This document shows positions 13,170-24,489 of a DNA stretch of 64,000 nucleotides, in pieces; position 1 is the first letter of the stretch; every line of letters starts with the position of its first letter. Origin of the DNA: Salvia splendens (taxonomy: Eukaryota > Streptophyta > Magnoliopsida > Lamiales > Lamiaceae); assembly GCF_004379255.2 (NCBI RefSeq), contig NC_056045.1, positions 7,846,560 through 7,910,559 on the forward strand. Reading direction: 5' to 3'. Position numbers and translations under genes: made by a program. The notes under the pieces were generated by a model that was not told the origin of the DNA, ran no database searches, and saw only the letters and a list, made by a program, of their open reading frames with translations.

Positions 13170-14094
13170 CAGGGACGGACCTAGCAAGGGCCAAGCCGCC
13201 GCTCCAGCGGGGGCTTGGCCGGTGCTGGTCCTCGTACTTCAACCATGGCAGCCCCGCTGCACTACATATATTTTTTACGTTTCTTCTTCAGAAGGAAGGT
13301 TGGTTGGGAATGAGGAAGGGGAAAGAGAAGAGAATTAATTATGATCCTTTAATTTACAGCTGTATGGGGTACACTATTAATTTTTATTTTATTTTTTCTG
13401 TGTCTAAAGTTATATTGGGAATAGTATTTATCGAGAGATTTTGAAATACATTAACATTATTAATACTCCTAGTTATGATTGTAATAGAATTTGAACTCTT
13501 TTTATTTTTGGAATAATAATGTAGGCTTATCTTCTTGCATTTATAGTCTGTTACTGAATTTATTTTAAAAAGATTATTTTGCATATCTTCATAATATCAT
13601 AATTTATGTAATCTATTTTATTATTAAAATGTTAGTAGTCCTTTAAAAATTAGTTAAAATCTAGTTAATTTATTTGAAAATAATATATAAAATTAATATG
13701 AATTTTAATTTTTTATTAGAATACATATTTTTTCTTTTTATTAGTATTTTTTTCTTGTTTTAACAAAACACTATTGTTTTAAACACCATCCAAAAACGAC
13801 AAACTGTATCTGGATGTGAGTATAAATTATATAAAAATAATTCAAATTTATTATTTAATATTCTGATTTTAAATATTACTACTATAAGACTAACAAAAAG
13901 TTATAAACTTTATAATCTGAACGAATATACTTTGCATTTAATTGATTATGTATTTGTGTCTTCATCCGTTCATAAATATGAAAAATAAATAAAGGGGGCA
14001 AGAATAATAAAATGCTCCATAATTTTAAATATTATATACATAGTATTTTTTATAATTTTAGCACCGGCTTATTCAAGTTTCTGGTTCCGTCCCT
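13170..14094. mobile_element. Non-autonomous Mutator-like element, 9 bp TSD
   Basis: The ends read CAGGGACGGACCTAG on the left and, inverted, AGGGACGGAACCAG on the right. The 9 bp direct repeat ACCTCCATC flanks it at 13161-13169 and 14095-14103. A 9 bp duplication is typical of Mutator-like elements. The left 90 bp are GC-rich and the interior is very AT-rich, with no transposase recognised. It lies 15 bp from the preceding MITE. Confidence 0.7.
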
Positions 14095-14103
14095 ACCTCC
14101 ATC

Positions 14104-15306
14104 TACACAACATTAAGAAATTTTAAAAATCAATCTTATCCTTTCATTCTAATTATGCATTAAAGGGGTGGTAAATCTATAGTGTTAGTATGCTACCCTA
14201 TAACAAATGCAACTATTAGAACATTTCACCCCGAAATTACAGAGCCCATAACATATTTAATGTATTATAATAGCATGAAGAACATATACATGCAATATAT
14301 CAGTAAAATGTATATGTAAATCGGTACAAGAAAGACGTGCATTTAATCATAAAAATATGGAGTAATTTTATGATATACTATAACTTCTTAATTAGTTTCA
14401 ATGGACTATTATAACATTTTCTATTTATATTAACTAATAAATGCTTGATACCCTTAGATTAATAAAATCCAATAGATATTAGTATTACTTGTGTTGAATT
14501 ATTTTGTATAGACTGCTAAAAAAAGTAATCGTACAACATGTTTTGGCATCATTTGAATGTTAGTAAGTTTATGAGCTGTTATTTAGTACTGAAAAATTAC
14601 ATTATTCAACTAGAACACGGATCGTCCACTTTTTACTATGTTTCAATTTTTTTTCATACACGTGTGATATAATTGCATTTGCTAAAAATAATGAGCAAAT
14701 TAAATTAAAGTTGAACTGCAAATTTAGTAGTACAATTATAATAATGTCATGCAAAAGGTACAATACGGAGTATCAATCTTTAAAGTGAATTAATTAGGTA
14801 AACACTATACCAAAATCATTTATAAAGACAATTCTATGGTGCATCAATAACAAAATCATTCTTTTGAATGTGTCATGTCCATGCACCTCTCTCTACACAC
14901 ACACACTCTATACATATATAGTATATAGTCAATTCCATTGAAAATCTAGATGAGTTTCATTATGAGAGTTTGTGCAGTGATCTGCCAGAAATGATAGGAC
15001 TAAATATGATTATTCCTTGAGGTTCTAAAAATCTTCTAGCAATCACATATACATAGTCAATGTGAAGGGTGGTAAAACACCCACTAGATTTCACCTCCAT
15101 TTGGCAAAAAATAACCCCTAAAGCTCATTTCACTCATTTTTTAAGCAATCCCCATTTTTGGCAATAGACAATTTGCAGATGAACTACAACTATAGATACT
15201 ACAAAACTTAAACCCCAAATCTTTATTACTCCATCTTCTTTCTTTTTTCATTTCCCCCTCTCTCCCTCTCAATTTCTCTCTTTCTCCTTTGCAATTTTCT
15301 TCATCC
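14104..15306. other. Intergenic; 5' flank of the first zinc-finger gene
   Basis: AT-rich DNA in which no gene or clear transposon was recognised. The last 100 bp (about 15225-15306) are CT-rich, like the leader of the following gene. Confidence 0.4.
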
Positions 15307-15858
15307 ATGGAGAGATATTCCAAGTGGGTTTATGATCAAAGGTTGAGAGATGGAACCAATCTGAGTTTCGAGAGAGACCGAGCCTACGGTTTCTCGTGGC
15401 CTCAGAGGAACTATAGCTGCAGCTTTTGCAGCAAGGAGTTCAAATCTGCTCAAGCCCTTGGAGGCCACATGAATGTGCATAGGAGAGATAGGGCAAGAAT
15501 GAGGCTTTCTCCAAACCCTAACCCTAACCCTAATTTGTTTTCGTCGTCGTCTCCGCTCTCCTCCACGGCTAAGTTCTTGCCTTGTGATGTGGAATTTGTT
15601 TCTATAATCAACTCAGCCTTTCCACCTCCACAAGAAGATGAGTTTGCGGCCATTGGCCGTTCCTCGCCGCCGCCGACGACGACACTTTGTAGAGAGGATC
15701 TTGGGAAATACAAGAATGGTGATGAGGCGATGCTTGACTTTGGAAGAGAAAATGATGTTATTAGATTGGATTTGAGCTTGGGTTTGATGCAAGATGCAAA
15801 GGAGGATCTATATTCGGATTCCGAATTGGATTTAGAGCTTCGACTTGGTTATTCCTAG
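15307..15858 (+). CDS. SUPERMAN-like single C2H2 zinc-finger repressor, 183 aa
   Basis: Plant nuclear transcriptional repressor family that sets organ boundaries and cell proliferation. One Q-type zinc finger at residues ~37-59: C-x2-C, then the plant-specific QALGGH core and the final H of the HMNVH segment, followed by a basic RRDRARMR stretch. The C-terminal LDLELRLG is an EAR motif that recruits TOPLESS corepressors, and a second LDLSLGL lies ~25 residues earlier. The opening MERYSK and FSWPQRNYSCSFC match the N-terminal layout of SUPERMAN, so the ATG at 15307 (context ATCCATGG) is chosen. The frame is open further upstream but has no ATG there. Single exon, as in SUP. Odd detail: the NPNPNPN tract is encoded by a telomere-like AACCCT array at about 15512-15530. 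Orthology to SUP, RBE or ZFP10 is not decided. Confidence 0.88.
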   Translation: MERYSKWVYDQRLRDGTNLSFERDRAYGFSWPQRNYSCSFCSKEFKSAQALGGHMNVHRRDRARMRLSPNPNPNPNLFSSSSPLSSTAKFLPCDVEFVSIINSAFPPPQEDEFAAIGRSSPPPTTTLCREDLGKYKNGDEAMLDFGRENDVIRLDLSLGLMQDAKEDLYSDSELDLELRLGYS

Positions 15859-16137
15859 AGATGGAAACATCTTCAAAAATGTAATTTGGTATGTCCAAAT
15901 ATGATTTTTCATTAATTTGGACTTTTAATTTACTACCTCTTTTTTCCTTCCTCTTATAATTCCGATTATTTCCACGGAAAAACGGAAAAAAGAAGTATAG
16001 ATGTATAATTTGGAACTATTTTCACTCTTTAACTGAGGGAGAAGAAGACCAAAAAAAAAAGGAATTGCATCATATTTCTTTTCTTCTTTCTTATGTATGT
16101 ATTAATTTCATTTGTTTTATGTAAATGTAATGACATA

Positions 16138-16374
16138 CTCCCTCCGTCCCATGTTACTTGCACTGTTGTTTTTCGGCTCGTCACAAACTCCTTACACTAT
16201 TTATAGTTTAAGTTAGAATTAATGCATTTAATTAATATGTTAATTTAAGTTAAGAGCTCCTTTATTAAGTGATGTCTCATTACACTTAAAATTCTAATTT
16301 AATTACACTAAAAAAATCAATCCCAAATTTACGGCTTAAAAATGAAAAGTGCGAGTAAAATGGGACGGAAGGAG
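16138..16374. mobile_element. Stowaway-type MITE, 237 bp
   Basis: Starts CTCCCTCCGTCCCATGTTAC and ends in the inverted form ATGGGACGGAAGGAG, flanked by TA on both sides. It lies about 280 bp downstream of the zinc-finger stop codon. No ORF. Confidence 0.85.
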
Positions 16375-17582
16375 TACTATATTTCTTTCATTTATGTCTC
16401 TTCTAACTTTATTTTCCTTCCTAAATCAAGAATACTCTGATATTCAATGTTCTTGTTTGCTAAATGTTTTATTTTTGCCATTATAACTTAGGTATAAACT
16501 AATTAATTCTATTTTCTATTAACCACACTGTCCCATTCATTTGAATTTTATTTAGCAACTTCAGAAATTAAATAACCCCATCATTTTGTCTCCATATATA
16601 TGTGAGGCATGTTGTGTTACCAGATTTATCCAAAATGGGCCTAACCCTCCAAATTCTGATCACAAATCAAAATACTGAATCCAGATAAATAAAAAAATAA
16701 AAAAAATAATGCATTAATTACAGTAGGTGGTCTTTCCCAATTCCAAACTAAATTCTTTATTCAACAAAAGAAATCCCAGAGTTACTACCTACATAAAATT
16801 AAATCCTTTCAACAATAAAGAAGGAAAGAAATAGGGAATGTAAATGCATGAATTGGATGAGTAATATGAAAAAGAGTAGAGTGATGGGAATGGCACTGTA
16901 GTTTGTACCAGGAATGGGGGAGAGAGTACAAGCAGAGCAGGGCAGGGTACAAACATAATAAAAGATGGAAGGGGATATTGCATTTTCCAACATCTGGTCT
17001 TGTGCATGTTCCCAACAAATGCTTGGGTGTCAGCAGCAGCATCATCACCTTTCTCTTTTAAGAAACCAAACATTTTCTCCCCTCTCTAACCAAATTAACA
17101 CCAATTCCTACCTATCACTTTCCCATCCCTTCAACCACACATTCCTGCCTTATTCATCAATTTTTAATCAACATATATGTTTTCATTATCAAATTAAAAC
17201 CACACTCATGCCCTCTGAAACATATATTACTACAAAGTAATCCCTAATTCTCAAGATAATTCTATCGTATTCTTTTTAAAATGTTCCAAAGAATAGAGTT
17301 CAGTCATTTTTTTCTAACTAAAAAAATTATTTTTTCTCTTATTTTATTTTATCTTTATCTCTCTTAGCTGATGATGCCGAAAACCGCATTTTTTAGTTTT
17401 TCCGGTCTTATTTTGAATTTCATAGTTTTCATTTTATTTCCTTTCAGTACCTTGGATTTTCTAGTTTCTTATAAATAGCGGTTGTCTTTATTTTAAAATG
17501 CGGTTTAGATTAATTAAAACTATTTACGTTTTCAAGAAACTAGAATTTCTCTCATTACTCACCAGTTCAGTCATTTTTTGCA
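16375..17582. other. Intergenic, no supported gene
   Basis: AT-rich except around 16840-17070, which has more even base composition. On the minus strand this part opens a 94-codon frame from 17073 (MFGFLKEKGDDAAADT...) that resembles no protein I know and ends in hydrophobic, low-complexity residues. A non-coding transcript is possible but unproven. Confidence 0.35.
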
Positions 17583-17584
17583 TT

Positions 17585-17782
17585 TCCTCTGTCTTAAAAT
17601 AGATGTCACACTTTCTTTATTAGTTTGTACCACAAAATATGTCGTATTTTCTTTTTTTAAGTTCTCTCTCACTTCAATATATAAAAATATATTTTCTCTC
17701 TCCACTTAACACACAAAATAACATCTCCTAAAATTTCGTGTGTGTCATCACCCAAGTGTGACATCTATTATGGGACGAATGG
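17585..17782. mobile_element. Degenerate Stowaway-type MITE
   Basis: Left segment CTGTCTTAAAATAGATGTCA is matched in inverted form by the right segment GTGTGACATCTATTATGGGA. Length about 200 bp. The outermost bases are decayed. Confidence 0.6.
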
Positions 17783-17916
17783 AATATGTTTTTGCATCAA
17801 TACATTTTTTTTATTATCTCTCATACTTTATTTTCTTTACACTTAAATCTATAAACATTAATTTCTTAAATCATGTGCTTAGAGAGAAACGGCTCAAAAC
17901 ATTAATTTTCCTATAA

Positions 17917-18098
17917 ACATAGGTCCCTGGGCCAAAACATGTACATTTAAGTATATATACTTAAATCATGTGCTTAAAGAGAAAATAATGAATTAAAAAA
18001 AGTTAAAGAAGAAAAAACAACACTATATAGGAAAATTTAAATAGACCCTGAAAAGTATATATACTTAAATGTACATGTTTTGACCCAGGGACCTATGT
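17917..18098. mobile_element. Foldback MITE with ~46 bp inverted arms
   Basis: The left arm (17917-17962, starting ACATAGGTCCCTGGG) and right arm (18053-18098, ending CCCAGGGACCTATGT) are nearly perfect inverted copies separated by about 90 bp. No ORF. A short direct repeat (CTTAAATCATGTGCTTA) occurs just before the element and again inside it after the left arm. Superfamily not assigned. Confidence 0.75.
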
Positions 18099-18739
18099 AT
18101 CGTGACAGGCCCCTCAGAATTTGAATTAACAAAAAAATATTGACATAGTTGTATATATAATGAGTGCAGGTGTTGAGAAATATCATCTGTCGTGTATGTA
18201 AGAATCCCAATAGTTATAAAAAGAAACAACATTCACGGCAATAATAAAGATTACAAAGATAAAAACACCATATTGTATATGTGAAAATGTATTACTAAGA
18301 GTTAAAAAGAGTGAAGGGTTCCACCACAGGTGAAAAATAATAGACAAAAGTGGTAGTACTTGAAGGGGAGATGTAAAAGGGAGAGAGGGGTCTGTTTTTA
18401 GTGATAGGAAATAAGGTATGGAATAAAGAAGAGAGGTAGAGTTAGTTCAGTGTTGAGCAGTGGGTAGATGTCTCCACCATTTACTCTTTCTATCTTTCTC
18501 CTTTTCCATTCACTCATTTTTTACTACACTATTTTTACTCTTACACAAATTCATCTTCCATAAAATAGCATCCTACTCCTCTACCTCCTCTTTGTCGTGG
18601 TAGGGTGAATTTTGAACACTTAACTTATTCATTTGTGAAAATGCTAGCTAGGAGTAACAATCACATGTTGAATAATGTTTTACAACTTATTAATTATAGT
18701 ACTACAATTTGGATAATGTATTTATATAAAGTTAATGTA

Positions 18740-18976
18740 CTCCCTCCGTCCAGAAAAAATAGACAAAGTTGTAAATGACACGGGTTTTAATTTAATGCAT
18801 AATTGGTAAAGTAAGAGAGATGGGGGAAAATGTGGAGGAAGTAGTACTGTTAGTGGACTGTGAGGTCCACATTTAGAATGATGTGTAGGGTTAGCATTGG
18901 TTTAAAGACTTGTTTTAATTTTGGTGGATGACCCAAAATGGTAAAACTTGTCTACTTTTTTTGTAGACGGAGGAAG
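18740..18976. mobile_element. Stowaway-type MITE, 237 bp
   Basis: Starts CTCCCTCCGTCCAGAAAAAA and ends TTGTAGACGGAGGAAG with TA on both sides. The inner ends (TAGACAAAGTTGT against ACTTGTCTA) are also inverted copies. Confidence 0.85.
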
Positions 18977-19772
18977 TATTAAAGGTCGTAGTCAGATTAA
19001 ATGTAGTAGACCAATCCGGTGGATGGCTGGGTTGGCTCTTGCAAACTCAACGAATTGCTCACTTTTCAAAAATGGTGATTCCGACTCCAAACTCGATATT
19101 TTCTCTTCTTAACCTCTTTTAAGTCATTTTTACTATCAAAACTCAATAAATTCGTTAAACAACCAATTTATAAGAATGTAGACAAAATCATACATAAATT
19201 TGAAACAAGCAAAGTTAAATCACTAATTCCCGATATAAAAATCAGTTATTATCAGTTTTATAAACATGGGAAATTTAAAAATTATGGCCAATACTTAAAA
19301 GATGATTGGAAAAGTAGCCAATGGAAACATGGGAAATTTAAAAATTATCGTGCCATACTGTCATTGGAAGTATATTTGAGATCAAAAGATTCAAGTTTTA
19401 GTTATATAATTTTTGTAAGAAGGAAAAATTAGTAAGATAATAAGGTTCTCGTTTTGGAAAACAAATGAATTAATGTAACTTGAGCTTTTAATTTGACCAT
19501 TTTGAGCAAATTACTTGCTCTAATCATAATGTTATTGACCCACTTTCCAATCAAATTGGGCCTACTGTGTGTAGCCCGTTAAAATCTCGAGGAGGTCTGG
19601 CCCACCACGATAATGTTTAACAAAATGCCTGTAAACTTAGCTAAATTTGGTACACATAAAATAATAATAATAATAATAATAAAATAAAAAAAATTCGAGA
19701 CATATGTAGTAAAAAATTAAAATATTTAACATGCGTGAAAAATAGTCCTTACAAGTAGTAAATAAAGTATAC
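18977..19772. other. Intergenic with (AAT)n microsatellite
   Basis: AT-rich DNA with a short (AAT)n run at about 19659-19681. A short direct repeat (AACATGGGAAATTTAAAAAT) occurs near 19264 and 19326. No gene seen. Confidence 0.4.
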
Positions 19773-20038
19773 TCCCTCTGACTCAAAAAGTTTGACACAT
19801 ATTTCTATTTTCAATTATCTCACAAAATTTATCACATTTCACTTTTATTATTTTAATTAGTGAACTTCAAATTTCACTCACTCACTCTCACTCACATTTT
19901 ATTGTTAAATTAATATATAAATTATAAGACATACGTTCCACTAGTTTTTTTAATCCAATTTTTATTAAGTACATTTCTTTAATATTCGTGTCGAGTTCCA
20001 TGTCGAGTCACAATACGGCAAACTTTGCGGGACATAGA
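19773..20038. mobile_element. Degenerate Stowaway-type MITE
   Basis: The left end CTCCCTCTGACTCAAAAAG is matched by the inverted right end (CAAACTTTGCGGGACATAGAG). About 265 bp, aged. Confidence 0.6.
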
Positions 20039-20283
20039 GAATAGATCCTGATTGCAAATATCAATAGGATCGGGATGCATAGATCAAATTTAAGTGATAA
20101 TAACAGCAAAATATGGCAAATTAATAACATTTGGAATTCCTTTTTTATATACATAGACGTAGATATCAATTAACATTAAATTTAATTGGAAAAATAAAAC
20201 AACAAATATGTTTACATAACTATGGAGCAAAGAATGAAAACAGTAGAATATAATAAAACATTAAATAAATTTAAACCTTTTTA

Positions 20284-20841
20284 GAGTGTCCACAATGGTG
20301 GCCCTCAAGGGCCACCAAAGTTGGCCCGGCCACCAAATGTGGCTCTTCTGGGCTCTCCACAGTGGTAAATAACAAGGGCCACGAAATGTGGCCCGCTCCA
20401 AAATAAAAATTAATTTGTTTGCTTTTTTTAATGATATTTTTTAAATTAACTACAATAAATTTTATTAGACTATAATTTATGATATTTATAATTTTAATTA
20501 AAATAAAAAAATTGGATTGTAAACAAAAAAAATTGCACAGTGGTGTTTGAATTGAATTGAAATAGATTGGAAAGAGTGGTGTTTGAATTGGGGTAGAAAA
20601 ATGGAGGAAAAATGGTGTGTATTTATAAAAAAAAGAAGCAAAAAAAAAATATATTTTTCTGTGGCTGGGCCGCGGCTCTCAGCCCACTGCAGTGGTGGGC
20701 CGCGGCGCACACGGCTGAGCCGCGTGAGGGCCGCGGCCGCGGCTCCCTCTCGGCTCTCAGCTCCCAGCCGCCCGTCGTGGCTCTCTGCAGTGGGGGCCGC
20801 GCACCCGAGCCACGGGCCGCGGCTCCCCACTGTGGACACTC
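20284..20841. mobile_element. Non-autonomous PIF/Harbinger element, 558 bp
   Basis: The TIR GAGTGTCCACAATGG on the left is matched by CCACTGTGGACACTC on the right. The trinucleotide TTA flanks it at 20281-20283 and 20842-20844, as expected for PIF/Harbinger. The first ~115 bp carry repeated GGGCCAC/GGCCCG motifs and the last ~180 bp are extremely GC-rich. Read on the minus strand the order is GC block, AT stretch, TATAAATA motif, leader-like sequence. That is the 5' half of a Harbinger gene with the transposase removed. The TIR is nearly that of Harbinger C (GAGTGTCCACCATGG), so it is probably the same family. Confidence 0.85.
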
Positions 20842-20844
20842 TTA

Positions 20845-21678
20845 AATTATATTTACTATACTTCACAATAAATGTATACATTTCATTCCATATTATTAAT
20901 AAAACGATATATATTAGTTCACTCTATCACAATATGTTCAAGATATAACTCACTCACCATAGGATTGGAACCAACTAAAAACAAGTAAGCATGGGACGAA
21001 TTTTTTAGGAAAAATTAAGATCTGTCATGTTGTTTTCTATCAATTGCAATCTTTTCTTCGTCGTAGCTAAGTAACGAGCCAACTGTGTCCCAACAAAATC
21101 ACAAATATAAATTATTAATAAGACCATGTCAACTTTATCATATATAACAAATTTATTTACATAAGAAAGCACTAAATCATGTCCCACGTATCGACGCATA
21201 TATTTTACCAAATAAAGTGGATCTTGACATAGCATGCATCACTATTATATTTGCTAACTTCCTCAAACACAATTTTTCTTCCCTCAACCAAGGAATCCTT
21301 GTTCGAGTAATACATAATTCAACCAGAAGCTCACTTTGAGAGATATAATCAATTAATGAATTTTGTACTTGTTTTTGCTATCTCGTGTTGGAATCTAAGT
21401 CTGATTAACGTTGTTTGACTAGTTATATACTTATATATGTGACATAATATTTAAGTTTGTTAAATTAAATAATATAGAATTGATCAATGTTTTGAGTAGA
21501 TAATTGTGATATATTATTTTTTTAAATCGATTATTGGTGAAATGAGAAAGAATAGAGTAAAGTTGATCACAATAATACGAAGTTATGATATTAATTAATA
21601 TGCATGTTAATTAATCACACATTGAAAAATAGTCTTGATTAAATTTTTATTTAAGAAGCTAAATTATACTAACATGTA
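20845..21678. other. Intergenic, no gene
   Basis: AT-rich. The part at 21385-21600 is a diverged copy of 22408-22605 and is listed separately. Nothing else recognised. Confidence 0.4.
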
Positions 21679-21942
21679 CTCCCTCCATCTCGGCTAAGAT
21701 GATACATTTCTTAGCCGACACGAGATTGTAGGAGTTGTTGGTTAATGTAGTTAATTGCAGAGAGAAATATGGGTGTAAGTATTAAATGAAGAGAGAAATA
21801 GAGTTGAATGTTTAATAGTAGGAGAAAAAAAGTGATTTGGTGTATTAATTGGGGAGAAAATGTTACTAAAAATAGAAATGTGTCATCTTAGTTTAGACGA
21901 ACTAAAAAGAAAAGTGTGTTGTCTTAGTTGGGACGGAGGGAG
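21679..21942. mobile_element. Stowaway-type MITE, 264 bp
   Basis: Starts CTCCCTCCATCTCGGCTAAG and ends TTAGTTGGGACGGAGGGAG, with TA on both sides. The inner repeat GATGATACATTTCTTAG is matched inverted near 21885. No ORF. Confidence 0.85.
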
Positions 21943-22276
21943 TAATAGTTAAAGTGCACAAGAGATAGATTGTAAAGCAACAAACACCACCCGCATGCCT
22001 CACTGAGGCTGGAGCCACACGCCAAAGTTGTGGGCCTTGGATCGTGACAATTGATATTTGGACTGTTCTTTAGGCTTGGTCGTTGGGCTTGGAGGCTTGA
22101 GCTTTATCCGAGCTTAACTTAATCTTTTTGGACCATTGAAAAGGATCAAATTAAAATAGTTCAATCTTCTTGCATTGGATACGTAGCCCAACACAAAGCA
22201 TATATGGCATGATACGTAGTTATCCATGCATGCACATTGAAAGGGTTGTCCAGGTAGGTTCCTCGAACGAACAACG

Positions 22277-22346
22277 ATGTGAGATGTGTTTAGATACGTC
22301 CATCTAGGTTCATGTGAGATGTGTTTAGATACGTCCATCTAGGTTC
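22277..22346. repeat. Perfect two-copy 35 bp tandem repeat
   Basis: The 35 bp unit starting ATGTGAGATGTGTTTAGATA occurs at 22277-22311 and again at 22312-22346 without visible change. This points to a recent slippage or unequal exchange. Confidence 0.9.
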
Positions 22347-22843
22347 ATGCTTGAAATGCGTCCACGCTAGAAGACTATCAGGGTGTATCTCGTCTTGCAG
22401 ATAGAGGACTCTGTTGGAATCGTGACCGGTCAAAGGGTTTTGACCGTGTTGTTTATATGAAGGATACATTTAATTTGTGAAATTAAATGATATAGGATCA
22501 ATCTACGTTCAGAGTAGATGATCGTGGTGTATTCATTTTCTCTAAACCGATTTCTGGTGAATGAGAAATAATTGATTAAAGGTGGTCACTAAAACGAAGG
22601 GTGTGTGTTGTCTTGCGGAAAGAGACTCCTTGACTCGACTTATCTTTACTGTTTATAGTTTCGATTAATATATGGTTCTATCATTCAAATATATAAATTC
22701 AATCTTTGTATTTATCAATCGTAGACTATCCTTGAAAATAAACACTCCTTAAGAATTAGGTATAAAATCCTTAGTGAAGGTTAATTGGTCGGGCGAGGCC
22801 GCGAGGGTGTATGTTATGACATAAATTCATAGGTTCCATTTTG

Positions 22844-23115
22844 AAAATTAATTGGTGATAGGAGGAATGACATTAGACTTATATAGTGGTTTCAATTTTC
22901 TGATCTGTTGGACCACTGATCCAAATTTAAAGCCCAAATATACTGTTAGGATAATCATTTTTGGGTTCCGGTCCAATTATGCTGCTAGATTTGTTAATTT
23001 TGGCCCACAATCAGTGACTTACTCTGATAAAATGATAGTAATTCATGGGCTCTACCCTAAAATCAATTGGTTATAAGAGGAATGATCCATTAGCCTTATA
23101 TAGTAGTTTCAATTT
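22844..23115. repeat. 58 bp direct repeat, 214 bp apart
   Basis: The segments at 22844-22901 and 23058-23115 share AATTGGT-ATA-GAGGAATGA and CTTATATAGT-GTTTCAA with a few differences. The following ACACCAACATGGGATAT is often seen in plant repeats. The origin is unknown. Confidence 0.6.
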
Positions 23116-24298
23116 TTTTTACACCAACATGGGATATATTGTTTTTTTAGTTATTTTTATTTTTACTTTACCAACAGCTTAGAGTCAGAATTGATTAGAT
23201 TCAAGTTTCATTAATTTTTTAATGTCAAACATCATTTTTAATGGGAGGCGAATACGAATTTATATAGTCGAGTTAATAATGCTAGAATTTTTTTTTGTAT
23301 AAAAGTAGGAATTGTTAGATTTTAGGACTAAACTCATTGCTATTCCATTCAAACTACACCATAACCCAACACGAGCTTGAATTTACGCCTAACTATAAAC
23401 GCAACTCCACGAGCTATGTAAACTCTAAAATATTTGAACTAATCAGATAAATATTTTATTGAAAAAATAAAGTCTTAAGTAAAAATTAATAAGTGTACAT
23501 TTAATTTAATGCCAGGTTCATCAGCTTACGGTGTGATGTATATAGCCTATTTTTTTATATAGAGTTAATTAAGTGATTTAAGCTTGTGTAGTGGGTGAAA
23601 GGGGCTTTTCAATAAACTGTTGCCATAATCTACCCGACAGCCATGATCAAATTAATTGGAATGATTTTGATGCATCTGAGATCATGCCTTACTTGATCAT
23701 ATTCATAATCTATATATTTGATATGTTTCTTGTTCTAATTTATTTAGCAAAAAAGCCGTCGCTTACGACTGCAATAATATACTCGTAGTCCTATGTACCT
23801 AGAAAAAAATATTTACACGATGATAAAGTTTATATATTAAAGTGAATAAGTGATGATGGTGATTGTGATGATTATGAAGAGGATGAATACAGAGACTAAA
23901 AAACTTATGCAAATTATAATTGAGGTTATTTAAGTTAAGCTACAAAGATTGAATCAAAATTCTTTTGTATTCATTAATTTAAAAAAAAATTAAAATTATA
24001 ATCGATGATTTTGATAATATCATCACATTCCATTGAAAATATAACCATGTTAATTTTATAGGAGTACATAATTCAATAGGGAAGGGTTCCATCTATAAAT
24101 TTTTTTAATATTAGAATTTTGAGAAGTGAAAATCATATCAGTTCTATGATACATTACATGACAAAATATATCAATTACAAAATATATCAATTATTAATAT
24201 TGAGTCAAAAATTCATGAATCAACACACTGATATTGAATAAAAAATTGATATATTTTGTGGTGTCAACTGATATCAATATATTTGCGAACTAATTGAA
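23116..24298. other. Intergenic, no gene
   Basis: AT-rich sequence with no ORF of interest and no recognised element. Several short repeated words (AAAATATATCAATTA) occur near 24170-24260. Confidence 0.4.
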
Positions 24299-24382
24299 TA
24301 CTCTCTCGTTTTGTAAAAAGGATAATAAATGGTTCAAGTGGAGAAATGGTAAAGTAAGAGAGAGAATAATGTGGAGAAGACA

Positions 24383-24485
24383 ATGGTTAAAGTGGAGAAA
24401 TGGTAAAGTAAGAGAGAGAATAATGTGGAGAAGACTTCTCCACATTATTCTCTCTCTTACTTTACCATTTCTCCACTTTAACCAT
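24383..24485. repeat. Perfect 51 bp palindrome with 1 nt spacer
   Basis: The arms 24383-24433 and 24435-24485 are exact inverted copies around a single A at 24434 (core GTGGAGAAG-A-CTTCTCCAC). The left arm is also directly repeated just upstream. Perfect palindromes this long are unstable in many hosts, so the duplication is probably recent. Confidence 0.92.
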
Positions 24486-24489
24486 TTAT

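Larger units (their letters stand above)
21385..22605. repeat. Diverged direct-repeat pair, possible LTR relics
   Basis: The segments at 21385-21600 and 22408-22605 align over about 200 bp. Both begin TGTTGGAATC and share a TTAAATTAAATAATATAG-like stretch, then GAGTAGATAATTGTG-like and GGTGAAATGAGAAA-like blocks. A TGTTG start is typical of plant LTRs. They may be two solo LTRs or the remains of one collapsed retrotransposon; no internal coding domain lies between them. A Stowaway MITE sits in the interval. Confidence 0.5.

Noticed and set aside
15289..15306. Extended start of the first zinc-finger gene with six extra residues
   Set aside because: That start would need a TTG codon. The first real ATG (15307) has good context and matches the SUPERMAN N-terminus.
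16840..17000. A conserved plant microRNA precursor
   Set aside because: I compared the region with the mature sequences I remember (miR156, 164, 172, 319, 408 and others) and found no match or convincing hairpin.
20498..20948. ORFs of 77-127 codons in the GC-rich block
   Set aside because: They arise from the GC-rich subterminal part of a Harbinger element, are open in several frames at once and match no family.
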